Part shown: positions 6,953 through 14,454 of the stretch, in pieces
How positions within the stretch are numbered: position 1 is the stretch's first letter
How the letters are laid out: each line of letters begins with the position of its first letter
DNA from: Desulfobacterales bacterium
Lineage (GTDB): Bacteria > Desulfobacterota > Desulfobacteria > Desulfobacterales > UBA5852
Assembly (NCBI GenBank): GCA_016735415.1
Contig: JAERRP010000839.1
Location: 1 to 27,906 of the forward strand
Length of the DNA: 27,906 bases
Reading direction: 5' to 3'
Translations under genes and position numbers: made by a program
Notes under the pieces: model-generated
Databases searched by the model: none
The model's input: the letters and a program-made list of their open reading frames with translations, nothing else
Told to the model about the DNA's origin: nothing

Positions 6953-7990
6953 ATGAAACTGGCCATCATCGGGCTGGGGCAGTCCGGCAAAGCTACGGTT
7001 TTTCAAGCCCTGACCGGTGCCTCTCTGACCCTCGGCAATAAAACCGAAAGCCACATCGGCACTATTCAGGTGCCGGATGAACGCGTGGACAAGCTGAGTG
7101 CGATGTACAACCCCCGCAAAACCATTTACGCGCAGGTGGAATACTTCCTGCCGGCGACCAAAGGGGCCGGGGAGGATAAAAAGTCCGGTGAACAGGCCTA
7201 TTGGGCCCAGGTGCGCGACGGCGACGCCCTGATTCATTGTGTGCGCAATTACGATGTTTATGGGACCGACGCCCCCACCCCCCTGGAAGACTTCCAGAGA
7301 CTCGATCAGGAACTGATTTTCGCCGATCTCGTTTCGGTCGAGAAACGTCTGGAACGACTCAAGCTCGAACAGAAGCGCGGGAAAAAACCCGATCCCGAAG
7401 AGCGCGATCTACTTGGCCGCTGCCACCGCGAACTCGAAAACGAACGGCCCCTGCGCCGCACGCCGGAACTGGCCGCCGCACCCAAATTGCGCGGGTTTAC
7501 CTTTCCCTCCGCCAAGCCGCAACTGGTGCTTTTCAACAACAGCGACGAAGATGACCGTCTGCCGATCCAGGCCGCCGAACTCAGGGAAGAGACCGCCCTG
7601 ATCATCCGCGGCAAACTCGAACAGGAACTGGCCGGCATGAGCCCCGGGGAAGCCGCCGAATTTCTGACCGAGTTCGGACTGGAAGCCGCGGCGGCCGATC
7701 GCATCATCCAGAAATCTTACGAACGCCTGGGGCTGATTTCGTTTTTCACGGTGGGCGAAGATGAAGTTCGGGCCTGGACCATCCCCCGCTCGACCGCCGC
7801 CGTCGATGCCGCCGAAGTCATCCACTCCGACATCAAAAAGGGCTTTATCCGCGCCGAGGTGCTGGCCTACGGCGATCTGATGGAAGCCGGCCGTTATGCT
7901 GAAGCGCGCAAACGCGGCACCGTGCGGCTGGAAGGCAAACAGTATGAAGTTAAAGACGGCGACATAATCAACTTCCGCTTTAATGTTTAG
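6953..7990 (+). CDS. YchF/DUF933-TGS family protein with degenerate nucleotide-binding motifs
   Basis: The 345-residue protein has the YchF layout. A G domain with an inserted coiled coil (about residues 120-165) is followed by a C-terminal TGS-like DUF933 region running from FFTVGEDEVRAWTI (265-278) through HSDIKKGFIRAEV to VKDGDIINFRF. It departs from canonical YchF (Obg-group ATPase) in key places. The P-loop is GLGQSGKA (7-14), where family members have GKS or GKT. The segment that should carry the switch II D-x-x-G reads FLPATKGAG (65-73), with no aspartate. The usual NxxE motif is replaced by FNNSDED. ACAGGAG 10 bp upstream supports the ATG at 6953; the 34 residues that could be read further upstream look non-coding. 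It is likely a paralogue with altered or lost hydrolysis. Confidence 0.85.
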   Translation: MKLAIIGLGQSGKATVFQALTGASLTLGNKTESHIGTIQVPDERVDKLSAMYNPRKTIYAQVEYFLPATKGAGEDKKSGEQAYWAQVRDGDALIHCVRNYDVYGTDAPTPLEDFQRLDQELIFADLVSVEKRLERLKLEQKRGKKPDPEERDLLGRCHRELENERPLRRTPELAAAPKLRGFTFPSAKPQLVLFNNSDEDDRLPIQAAELREETALIIRGKLEQELAGMSPGEAAEFLTEFGLEAAAADRIIQKSYERLGLISFFTVGEDEVRAWTIPRSTAAVDAAEVIHSDIKKGFIRAEVLAYGDLMEAGRYAEARKRGTVRLEGKQYEVKDGDIINFRFNV

Positions 7991-8092
7991 GTGTGGTAAT
8001 ATGGAAGGTCCCAGGGGAAATGTCTCTGTGGGCAAGAGAAAGGGTCCGGCCGATGCCCGCGTGGTGGCGCGGCGGCCGCAACGATACGCAGC

Positions 8093-9388
8093 ATGATAAA
8101 AAACAAGGTTCATGAAAAATTCATCTCCGGCCTGATGAGCAGCCAGGGCATGGGGCGGTACAAAATCATCCGCCGCCTGGGCCAGGGCGGGTCGGGGGTG
8201 GTCTACCTGGCAAGGGATGCGTACATTCAACGCCAGGTGGCCATCAAGATATCGCACGGCATCTCCAGCCACTCCCGCAAGAAGCTTTTTCTGGAAGCCC
8301 AGTCCGCCGGCCGGCTGAGCCACACCAACATCCTGGCCATTTACGATACAGGCCTCTACCGCCAATTCTGCTACATCATCATGGAGTATCTCGAGGGCGA
8401 TACCCTCAAGAAATACTGCCAGGCGGAGAACCGACTGCCCCTCGATCAATGCGCCGAAATCGTTTTTAAAATCTGCAACGCCCTCGATTATGCACATCAG
8501 AAAGGCGTTATCCACCGTGACATCAAGCCCTCCAACATCATGCTGGACAGCAAGGGCGAACCCAAACTCATGGATTTCGGCATCGCCCACATCAGCGAAG
8601 AGACCTCCGAAAAGGGTATCTGGGGCACGCCCAGCTACATGTCGCCCGAACAGCTCAAGGAGGAAACCATTACCGACCAGAGCGATATTTTCTCCCTGGG
8701 CTGCGTATTTTATGAGTTGCTGAGCGGCCAGCGCGCCTTCAGCGGGGAGAATGATTTTTCCGTGATCTATAAGATCACCCGTGAAAATCCGGAGCCGGTC
8801 GGCCCGCTTCGCCCCGATCTGCCGGTGATTTTCGAAGAGATTCTCAACAAGGCGCTTTCTAAAAATCTGGAAGCACGCTACGCGTCCTGCACGGAATTCG
8901 GCTATGACCTGCGGGTGGCCCTGCGGGGCATCAAATTGCCCCAGGGCGACAAGAAGTTTGAAGACATCATCGACCTGCTGCGCCAGGTCCCGTTCTTCCA
9001 GAATTTTACCCGGGAGCAGATCGAAAGCCTGGGATTGGCCGGCTGCATCATCAAAATGCCCAAAGCCAGGGTAATCGTGACCGAGGGCGATATTGACGAC
9101 ACTTTTTACGTCCTCCTGAAAGGTAAGGTGCGAATCCGCAAAGAAGCTGAAATCATAGCCAAAATCCGGGCCGGGGAATGTTTCGGCGAGATGGCCTATA
9201 TCGCCGGCCAGGCCCGCAATGCCACCGCCACCACCGCCACGGAATGTCTCTTGATGAAAATCAACGCCACCCTGCTGGACAAGGCGCCGGGCGACATTCA
9301 GCTGCTTTTCTTCAAGAATTTTGCCCGTACGCTGTCTTACCGCCTGGAGAAGAGCGCCGGTTTGCAACCACTGGGCCAGACCCCTTGA
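8093..9388 (+). CDS. Hanks-type Ser/Thr protein kinase with C-terminal cyclic-nucleotide-binding domain
   Basis: The 431-residue protein has a full kinase domain at about residues 22-280. It shows the glycine loop GQGGSG (30-35), catalytic lysine K52 in VAIKI, helix-C glutamate E68, catalytic loop HRDIKPSN (141-148), DFG (161-163) and an SPE motif (184-186). A cyclic-nucleotide-binding domain fills about residues 298-415. Its phosphate-binding cassette GECFGEMA...ARNATA keeps E366 and R375, the residues that normally hold the ribose and cyclic phosphate. No transmembrane helix is seen, so the kinase is cytoplasmic. It lies 26 bp ahead of a PP2C phosphatase gene, its likely antagonist. The start lacks a clear ribosome site, and M15 or M20 are alternatives that leave the kinase domain intact. 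Confidence 0.95.
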   Translation: MIKNKVHEKFISGLMSSQGMGRYKIIRRLGQGGSGVVYLARDAYIQRQVAIKISHGISSHSRKKLFLEAQSAGRLSHTNILAIYDTGLYRQFCYIIMEYLEGDTLKKYCQAENRLPLDQCAEIVFKICNALDYAHQKGVIHRDIKPSNIMLDSKGEPKLMDFGIAHISEETSEKGIWGTPSYMSPEQLKEETITDQSDIFSLGCVFYELLSGQRAFSGENDFSVIYKITRENPEPVGPLRPDLPVIFEEILNKALSKNLEARYASCTEFGYDLRVALRGIKLPQGDKKFEDIIDLLRQVPFFQNFTREQIESLGLAGCIIKMPKARVIVTEGDIDDTFYVLLKGKVRIRKEAEIIAKIRAGECFGEMAYIAGQARNATATTATECLLMKINATLLDKAPGDIQLLFFKNFARTLSYRLEKSAGLQPLGQTP

Positions 9389-9414
9389 CCCGAACCCGCC
9401 GAAAGGTCTGAAGT

Positions 9415-10512
9415 ATGATCATTGCAGCATCTGCCGGCCAGACCGATGTCGGAAAAAAACGCAAGGGAAATGAAGATTCGTTTTTAATTGATGAGAATTT
9501 GGGCCTGTACATGGTGGCGGACGGCATGGGCGGCCGCAGGGCCGGCGAAGTCGCCAGCCGGCTGGTGGTCGAGACCCTGCAGAAAACTTTACGCAAACTG
9601 GCGACCGCAAACAAACCCGGTCAGATGGTCGGGTTCGACCGCAATCTGTCCACCGAGGCCAACCAGCTTGTTTACAGCATTCGCCGCGCCAACCTCAAAA
9701 CCTACGACTACGCCCAGCACGACGAAAAATACAAGGGGATGGGCTCCACGGTTTCCACGATTTTTTTCAGTGACGACCAGATTGTTGTCTCCAATGTCGG
9801 TGACAGCCCTGTTTTTCGAGTGCGCCAGGGGGTCACTGAAATCGTGTCCACCATCCACACCGTCATGGCCGAGCAGGAATCCATCGCCCCCGAAGGTGGC
9901 CTAAAACTCGGCCAGCAGTACCTGCATATGATCACCCGCGCCATGGGCGTCAGCGAAACGGTCAATCCCGACACCCGCGAGCTGAACTGCCAGATCGGCG
10001 ATATTCTGGTGATCTGTTCCGACGGGCTCAGCGACAAGGCCTTTCCCGAGGAAATCGGCGAGATCGTCCAGCGACAGGCGCCGGCCGAAGCTTGCCTCGA
10101 GCTGATCCAGATGGCCAACGAGCGTGGTGGGGACGACAACATCACGGTGGTGGTCGTGCGCATCGATGGCCTCGAAGACGGCCAGACCGCCCCGGCCGGC
10201 CGCCGCGCAGTGACGCCCGAAGCCAAAACGCCACCGTCCGTCCGGCAGGTGCTCGTCGAATACGATACCGATGAAGCATCTTACAGCACCTATTCCCGTA
10301 ACCTGCGGATAGACGGAATTTTTCTCGAAACCTCAGAACCGATCGGCAAAGGCGAAAGCCTGATGATGAACATCACCGACTCCGACGACGATGCCAGCGT
10401 GATGGTTTCCGGTGTGGTCGTGGGGCGCAAACCCAAGGGAATCGCGATCACCTTTGAAGACCTGACCGCCGCGCAGCTCGAAACCCTGAAGGCCCTCGTG
10501 CGCAAACTTTAG
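9415..10512 (+). CDS. PP2C-family Ser/Thr phosphatase with C-terminal PilZ-like domain
   Basis: The 365-residue protein has a complete PP2C (PPM) domain at about residues 5-252. The metal-binding and catalytic motifs are all present: GNEDS (18-22), ADGMGG (35-40), GMGST (108-112), NVGDSP (127-132), CSDGLSD (201-207) and GGDDNIT (238-244). A linker leads to a C-terminal PilZ-like domain at about 276-365 (YSRNLRIDGIFLET and IAITFEDL). The c-di-GMP motifs are weak: the usual serine of (D/N)xSxxG is arginine 298, and no clear RxxxR precedes it. The domain may therefore be a protein-interaction module. The gene directly follows the cyclic-nucleotide kinase, so the pair probably sets the phosphorylation state of shared targets. 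Its stop codon abuts a palindromic element. Confidence 0.94.
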   Translation: MIIAASAGQTDVGKKRKGNEDSFLIDENLGLYMVADGMGGRRAGEVASRLVVETLQKTLRKLATANKPGQMVGFDRNLSTEANQLVYSIRRANLKTYDYAQHDEKYKGMGSTVSTIFFSDDQIVVSNVGDSPVFRVRQGVTEIVSTIHTVMAEQESIAPEGGLKLGQQYLHMITRAMGVSETVNPDTRELNCQIGDILVICSDGLSDKAFPEEIGEIVQRQAPAEACLELIQMANERGGDDNITVVVVRIDGLEDGQTAPAGRRAVTPEAKTPPSVRQVLVEYDTDEASYSTYSRNLRIDGIFLETSEPIGKGESLMMNITDSDDDASVMVSGVVVGRKPKGIAITFEDLTAAQLETLKALVRKL

Positions 10513-10668
10513 GGCTCGCAAAAAAATAACTTCACATTTTCAGCGCCGATGCATCCCGCCGGGCGGCGTTGCCAAAGCTCGGAATAGGCCGGCTATTCCT
10601 GCGCTTTCGCGCCTTGCCGGGCGGGCGCCTCAACGCTTAAAATTGTTAATTTATTTTTACGCGAGCCC
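10512..10668. repeat. 157-bp imperfect palindromic REP/MITE-like element
   Basis: The ends GGGCTCGC (10512-10519) and GCGAGCCC (10661-10668) are perfect inverted copies. Pairing continues inward through an A-rich/T-rich block (AAAAATAA against TTATTTTT), TTTTCAGCG against CGCTTAAAA, and CCCGCC against GGCGGG. The centre is GGAATAG, GCCGG, CTATTCC at 10581-10599. The whole element can fold as one long cruciform or RNA hairpin. It begins on the last base of the phosphatase stop codon. It codes for nothing evident, and may be a mobile palindromic repeat that also ends the phosphatase transcript. Confidence 0.7.
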
Positions 10669-10748
10669 GTAGCCGCGATGGCGCGACCCGGACCGCCTGC
10701 AACCGTCCCCGCCAGGTGAGCGGCCACCCCGATCGAGACCATGACCCG

Positions 10749-13523
10749 ATGACATCGAACGATCCGCCCGAGCAGAACAAAACGCGCCGTCGGCGCTGGT
10801 CGTGGGTGCTGACCGTTGGTGGAACGGGCCTCCTGCTCGCCGCCGGGCTGTGGATCGTTTTACAGGCCACGGTGGCAGGTATCGTTCAGGACACCATCCT
10901 TGAATACGCCGCCCGGAACAGCATTGCAGGCCTAACCCTCGACGTCCGCCAGATCACGCCCTGGCACGCGGATATCCATGCCCTCCAAATCGGCCGTTCG
11001 GCTTCGGAAGACAGCCTGCGGGTGGACAGCCTGGCCCTCGATTACAACCCTGCCGGCCTGAAAGCGCATGTGATCAAGCGGATCACCCTGAGCGGGCTGT
11101 ATCTTCGCCTTGTGGATACCCCCGAGGGCTGGGCCGTGGCGGGTCTGCCGCCCCGCTTGCTGACATCCGCCGCCGGTCCAGGTGACGGGACGTCGGGACG
11201 CCGCCGGCCGGACTGGCAGATTAAACACCTGGAGATCCGCAACAGCCGTCTGGACATCCGCCAGGGAAGCCGTCACCTGATCGTGCCGTTCGAATTCCAG
11301 GCCTACGCGACGGACCCAACAGCCGATCGCTACCAGGGACACCTGGTCTGCCACCCCTGGGATCAAGCCCTGCCGGTGGCTTTTGATTTGAATCTGGCTG
11401 AGCAGCAACTGGCGTTGGAGGGTGCGGCCGAGGCCCTTGATTTGAGACGTGTGGTCCAGGGATTTGCCCCGCAAACGGATCTCGACCTGCAAGGCCGGCT
11501 GGCCATTACCTACCAGGCCCGCCTGGCATTGGCGCCCCTGGCGCTTGCGAAGGCCAAAATCCAATTCAGGCTGCCGGACACCATCAATCTGAGGGGACCT
11601 CTGGCCCTGCGGGCGCTGAATCCGAATCTTCCCCTGCTGACCGTTCGTTCGGGCGCCAACCGGACTTGGGAAATGCATGCCCCGGGCCTTGAATTTTCAG
11701 CTTCGGATCGCCTGCAGGTGACCGACTGGAACGGTCGGCTGGTGCCTGCGGCTGCGGGATGGCAATGGGAAGGAGAACTTGATCTGGCCTTTCAACCAAC
11801 GGCGGCCGGTCCCCGTCCACAGGCGGAAGACCCCGGCCCTAATACCATGCCACTAACCTATCAGGGCGAATGGCAACCCACCGGTCGCTGGTCCATGGCC
11901 CTGGACGGGCGAAGTGCGCGCTGGTCCGTGGAACTGGACCACGACGGCAACCCGATCGCCCAAAAGAGGCGCTTGCGTTTTACCCCCCGCCTGCGCGTGC
12001 GCGCCACAGGTCAAAACAGCCACCTCCGGATCGAAGGGACCGCCCACCTGGCGGATTTCAAAGGATCGCTCCCGGATATGGAGGTCAGGATTCCGGCTGT
12101 GGTACTCCAGGCCAAGGGGCAGGGGGCTTTTCGTCAATTCACAGGGCAATACGACCTCCGGGCCGACGACTTCCGGCTGACCATGCGCCGGCTCAATGCC
12201 CGACTGCCGCGCCTTTCCGTTAAAGGCGCCTTTACGGCTGAAAACGACAGGCTTCGCCTGTCGGGGCAGACCCGGTTTTCCCGGGCCGCGATCCGGCTGC
12301 CGGGTCAGCAAATCCGCCTGCAAGGCCTCCGTCTCCGGATACCTTTCACCTGGCCGTATGTGCCATCGACCGCCGCCGGTACCCTGGCCCTCGCATCCGC
12401 CACCTGGAAGGATATCGCCCTGGGTGCCGCGCGCGGGCAGATCCGTCAGCAGGCCACCGGCGCCGTTTTTAAGATGACCCATGCAAGTCAGGTCATCCCC
12501 GGCGGACAGTTGAAGATCAAGGGCCGCCTGGATGCCACGGCCGGAAGCGTGCGTCCCCTGCTGGATATCGACTACCAGTTCGCGCGCGCGGCCAGCCCGG
12601 ACGACGTCGATCTGGGCTTGCTGATGCCGGCCCTGGCCGGCACCCAGTTCAACGGCCGAATTCAAGCCAAGGGCCGGGGCACCTATCGCTCCGGGCGAAT
12701 GGCGGCCGCTCTGCAACTGACCCTGGACAATGGCCGCCTGGTACTGCCCGAACAAAAAAGCGGTCTGGTGGGCCTCAAGGGCGCCATCGAATTCCCCGAC
12801 CTGCTGCAGATGCGCACCGCCCCCCGGCAGCAGCTTTTCTTTGAGCGGGCTTATATCGGCGATATTGCCGTCACGGACGGGCGACTCGATTTCCAGATCG
12901 AACCGGGCGGGGTTTTCTTTCTCGAACAGAGCCGATTTCAGTGGTGCCGCGGCACCGTCTACCTGCCGGCCACCCGCATCATTCCGGGGGAGGAGGCCTA
13001 CGACCTCACCCTCTGGTGCGACCGGCTCAAACTGGCTTCGCTCCTGGAGCAACTCGGGGCGGCCCGGGCGGAGGGCGGCGGAACGGTCAGCGGCCGCATA
13101 CCGATTCGTTTCCGGAAGGGGCAGGTGTTCGTCGACAACGGCTTTTTGTATTCATCGCCCGGGGATGGCGGCATCATTCACCTGCACGGCACTGAAATGC
13201 TGACCGCCGGGATCCCCCCCGGCACCCCCCAGTACACCCAGCTCGAACTTGCCAGGCAGGCCCTCAAGGAATATGATTACCGCTGGGTCAAACTGAGCCT
13301 GGCCACGGCCCCCGAAGAAGACCTGCTGCTCTTGAAACTGCAGCTTGACGGCAAGCCCGCCAAACCGCTGCCTTTTATCTACGATCCCCAGGCAGGCGGA
13401 TTTGTACCGGCCGGCCCCGACAGTAAGGGGTCCCATTTTCAGGGTATCAGTCTGGATGTCAACTTTTCCCTGCCCCTCAATCGTCTATTGGAGTATAAGA
13501 ATCTGCTGAAACTTTTCTCCTAA
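10749..13523 (+). CDS. ydbH: YdbH-family AsmA-like intermembrane lipid-transport protein
   Basis: The protein has 924 residues from the ATG at 10749, or 935 from an in-frame GTG at 10716; neither has a strong ribosome site. A basic N-terminus (KTRRRR) precedes a membrane anchor at about residues 18-45. A long periplasmic region of repeated beta-strand patterns follows. The C-terminal 200 residues match the YdbH 'dicarboxylate transport' domain, with GGGTVSGRIPIRFRKG, GDGGIIHLHGTE, LKEYDYRWVKLSL and a final LDVNFSLPLNRLL. In E. coli YdbH is one of three AsmA-like proteins (with TamB and YhdP) that support phospholipid delivery to the outer membrane. The next two genes encode YnbE- and YdbL-like proteins in the E. 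coli order, which makes the call firm. Confidence 0.93.
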   Translation: MTSNDPPEQNKTRRRRWSWVLTVGGTGLLLAAGLWIVLQATVAGIVQDTILEYAARNSIAGLTLDVRQITPWHADIHALQIGRSASEDSLRVDSLALDYNPAGLKAHVIKRITLSGLYLRLVDTPEGWAVAGLPPRLLTSAAGPGDGTSGRRRPDWQIKHLEIRNSRLDIRQGSRHLIVPFEFQAYATDPTADRYQGHLVCHPWDQALPVAFDLNLAEQQLALEGAAEALDLRRVVQGFAPQTDLDLQGRLAITYQARLALAPLALAKAKIQFRLPDTINLRGPLALRALNPNLPLLTVRSGANRTWEMHAPGLEFSASDRLQVTDWNGRLVPAAAGWQWEGELDLAFQPTAAGPRPQAEDPGPNTMPLTYQGEWQPTGRWSMALDGRSARWSVELDHDGNPIAQKRRLRFTPRLRVRATGQNSHLRIEGTAHLADFKGSLPDMEVRIPAVVLQAKGQGAFRQFTGQYDLRADDFRLTMRRLNARLPRLSVKGAFTAENDRLRLSGQTRFSRAAIRLPGQQIRLQGLRLRIPFTWPYVPSTAAGTLALASATWKDIALGAARGQIRQQATGAVFKMTHASQVIPGGQLKIKGRLDATAGSVRPLLDIDYQFARAASPDDVDLGLLMPALAGTQFNGRIQAKGRGTYRSGRMAAALQLTLDNGRLVLPEQKSGLVGLKGAIEFPDLLQMRTAPRQQLFFERAYIGDIAVTDGRLDFQIEPGGVFFLEQSRFQWCRGTVYLPATRIIPGEEAYDLTLWCDRLKLASLLEQLGAARAEGGGTVSGRIPIRFRKGQVFVDNGFLYSSPGDGGIIHLHGTEMLTAGIPPGTPQYTQLELARQALKEYDYRWVKLSLATAPEEDLLLLKLQLDGKPAKPLPFIYDPQAGGFVPAGPDSKGSHFQGISLDVNFSLPLNRLLEYKNLLKLFS

Positions 13524-13541
13524 TAAGGATGGAGACCTTCC

Positions 13542-13763
13542 ATGTGGAAAAAATCGATGCTGTTGACGATTATTATGCTGGCCGGCACCATGGCCGCCTG
13601 CACCCGGCACCACGTTGAAATTGCACCGGTCGAGGTCAAACCCATTCACATCACCATCGATGTGAACGTTAAAATCGACCGCGAAATCGACGATTATTTC
13701 GGCGATCTTTTCGAACAGGAAGAAAAACTCCGGGAAAAACAGGAAAACGCGACGCAGGAATAA
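13542..13763 (+). CDS. ynbE: YnbE-family lipoprotein
   Basis: The 73-residue protein has a signal peptide with a lipobox ending at C20 (TMAAC). The short mature part contains the conserved core VEVKPIHITIDVNVKID (about residues 31-47), followed by a charged helix. In E. coli YnbE is an outer-membrane lipoprotein that stacks beta-strands with the C-terminal end of YdbH to bridge the periplasm. GGAG lies 8 bp upstream of the ATG, and the gene starts 18 bp after the ydbH stop. Context and length fit the family well. Confidence 0.93.
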   Translation: MWKKSMLLTIIMLAGTMAACTRHHVEIAPVEVKPIHITIDVNVKIDREIDDYFGDLFEQEEKLREKQENATQE

Positions 13764-13782
13764 CCAGGGAGGAGCATACACC

Positions 13783-14163
13783 ATGACGGCTTTAAGGCCA
13801 AAATCTATCGGCTTCAGGGCACTGATCGCTACCGCACTGATTCTGTTGATCACACCCGCCGTCCAGGCCGGCAGCGTGAAGGACCGCATGGCGGCCCGCA
13901 ACCCCCAGATTGTCCAGCTCAAGGGAAAGGGCCTCGTGGGCGAAAACAATCAGGGCTATCTGGAGTTGCGCGGATCAGACCGTGCGGACGCCGCACTGGT
14001 TAAAGCCGAAAACAAGGATCGGCGGTTGGTATACAAAGCCATTGCCAAAAAAACCGGTGGGACGGCGGAACAGGTCGGTCGGCAGGTGGCCGCCAAACGG
14101 GTCTCAAAGGCCGGCCGTGGTGAATGGCTCCAGAAACCCGGCGGCGAGTGGTACCGGAAATAG
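13783..14163 (+). CDS. ydbL: YdbL-family (DUF1318) periplasmic protein
   Basis: The 126-residue protein has a Sec signal peptide of about 29 residues ending AVQA. The mature DUF1318 part includes VKDRMAARNPQIVQLKGKG, VGENNQGYLELRG, VKAENKDRRLVYKAIAKKTG and a C-terminal GEWLQKPGGEWYRK. In E. coli YdbL acts in the periplasm to keep YdbH-YnbE assembly in order. A strong GGAGGAG lies 8 bp upstream, and the gene starts 19 bp after ynbE. Its stop is only 3 bp from the stop of the convergent minus-strand operon. Confidence 0.93.
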   Translation: MTALRPKSIGFRALIATALILLITPAVQAGSVKDRMAARNPQIVQLKGKGLVGENNQGYLELRGSDRADAALVKAENKDRRLVYKAIAKKTGGTAEQVGRQVAAKRVSKAGRGEWLQKPGGEWYRK

Positions 14164-14166
14164 CCG

Positions 14167-14454
14167 TCAGACCACCTGGAAGACAGGGGGTTCAATCCGC
14201 GTCTGACGGCACTGCGGGCAGCGGCCCGGGCGTGTGAAACGCCCGCGCCCCACAAAGGTAAAGCCGCAGGCCCAACAAAAGGCCGGCCGGATCACCAGGC
14301 GCTCCCCGCCTGCCGCCAGGCTTTGCTGCACATGGGGCAGATGGGCGATCACGTCCTTTTCCGAAATCCGCAGCCGCTGGGACAAGCCCCGCACATCCCG
14401 ATCACCTTCCCTCAGTAACGCAACCATCTGCTGCCTGAGCGTTCCGTTCGTCAT
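14167..14454 (-). CDS. HTH/Zn-ribbon predicted transcriptional regulator (COG3357-type)
   Basis: The 95-residue protein combines a winged or simple helix-turn-helix at about residues 5-45 (LRQQMVALLREGDRDVRGLSQ and RISEKDVIAHL) with a C-terminal zinc ribbon. The ribbon ligands are C60 and C63 (FCWACGFTF) and C79 and C82 (RCPQCRQTRIEPP). This pairing is known from a group of predicted regulators in archaea and deltaproteobacteria whose targets are unknown. Its ATG overlaps the TGA of the radical SAM gene (ATGA), so it is translated from the same operon and is its last gene. Confidence 0.88.
   Translation of the reverse strand: MTNGTLRQQMVALLREGDRDVRGLSQRLRISEKDVIAHLPHVQQSLAAGGERLVIRPAFCWACGFTFVGRGRFTRPGRCPQCRQTRIEPPVFQVV

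Noticed and set aside
7409..9367. A 652-codon open frame on the minus strand opposite the YchF-like and kinase genes
   Set aside because: It is antisense to two well-supported genes with complete motifs. Its composition is that of a GC-rich shadow frame, and it resembles no known family.
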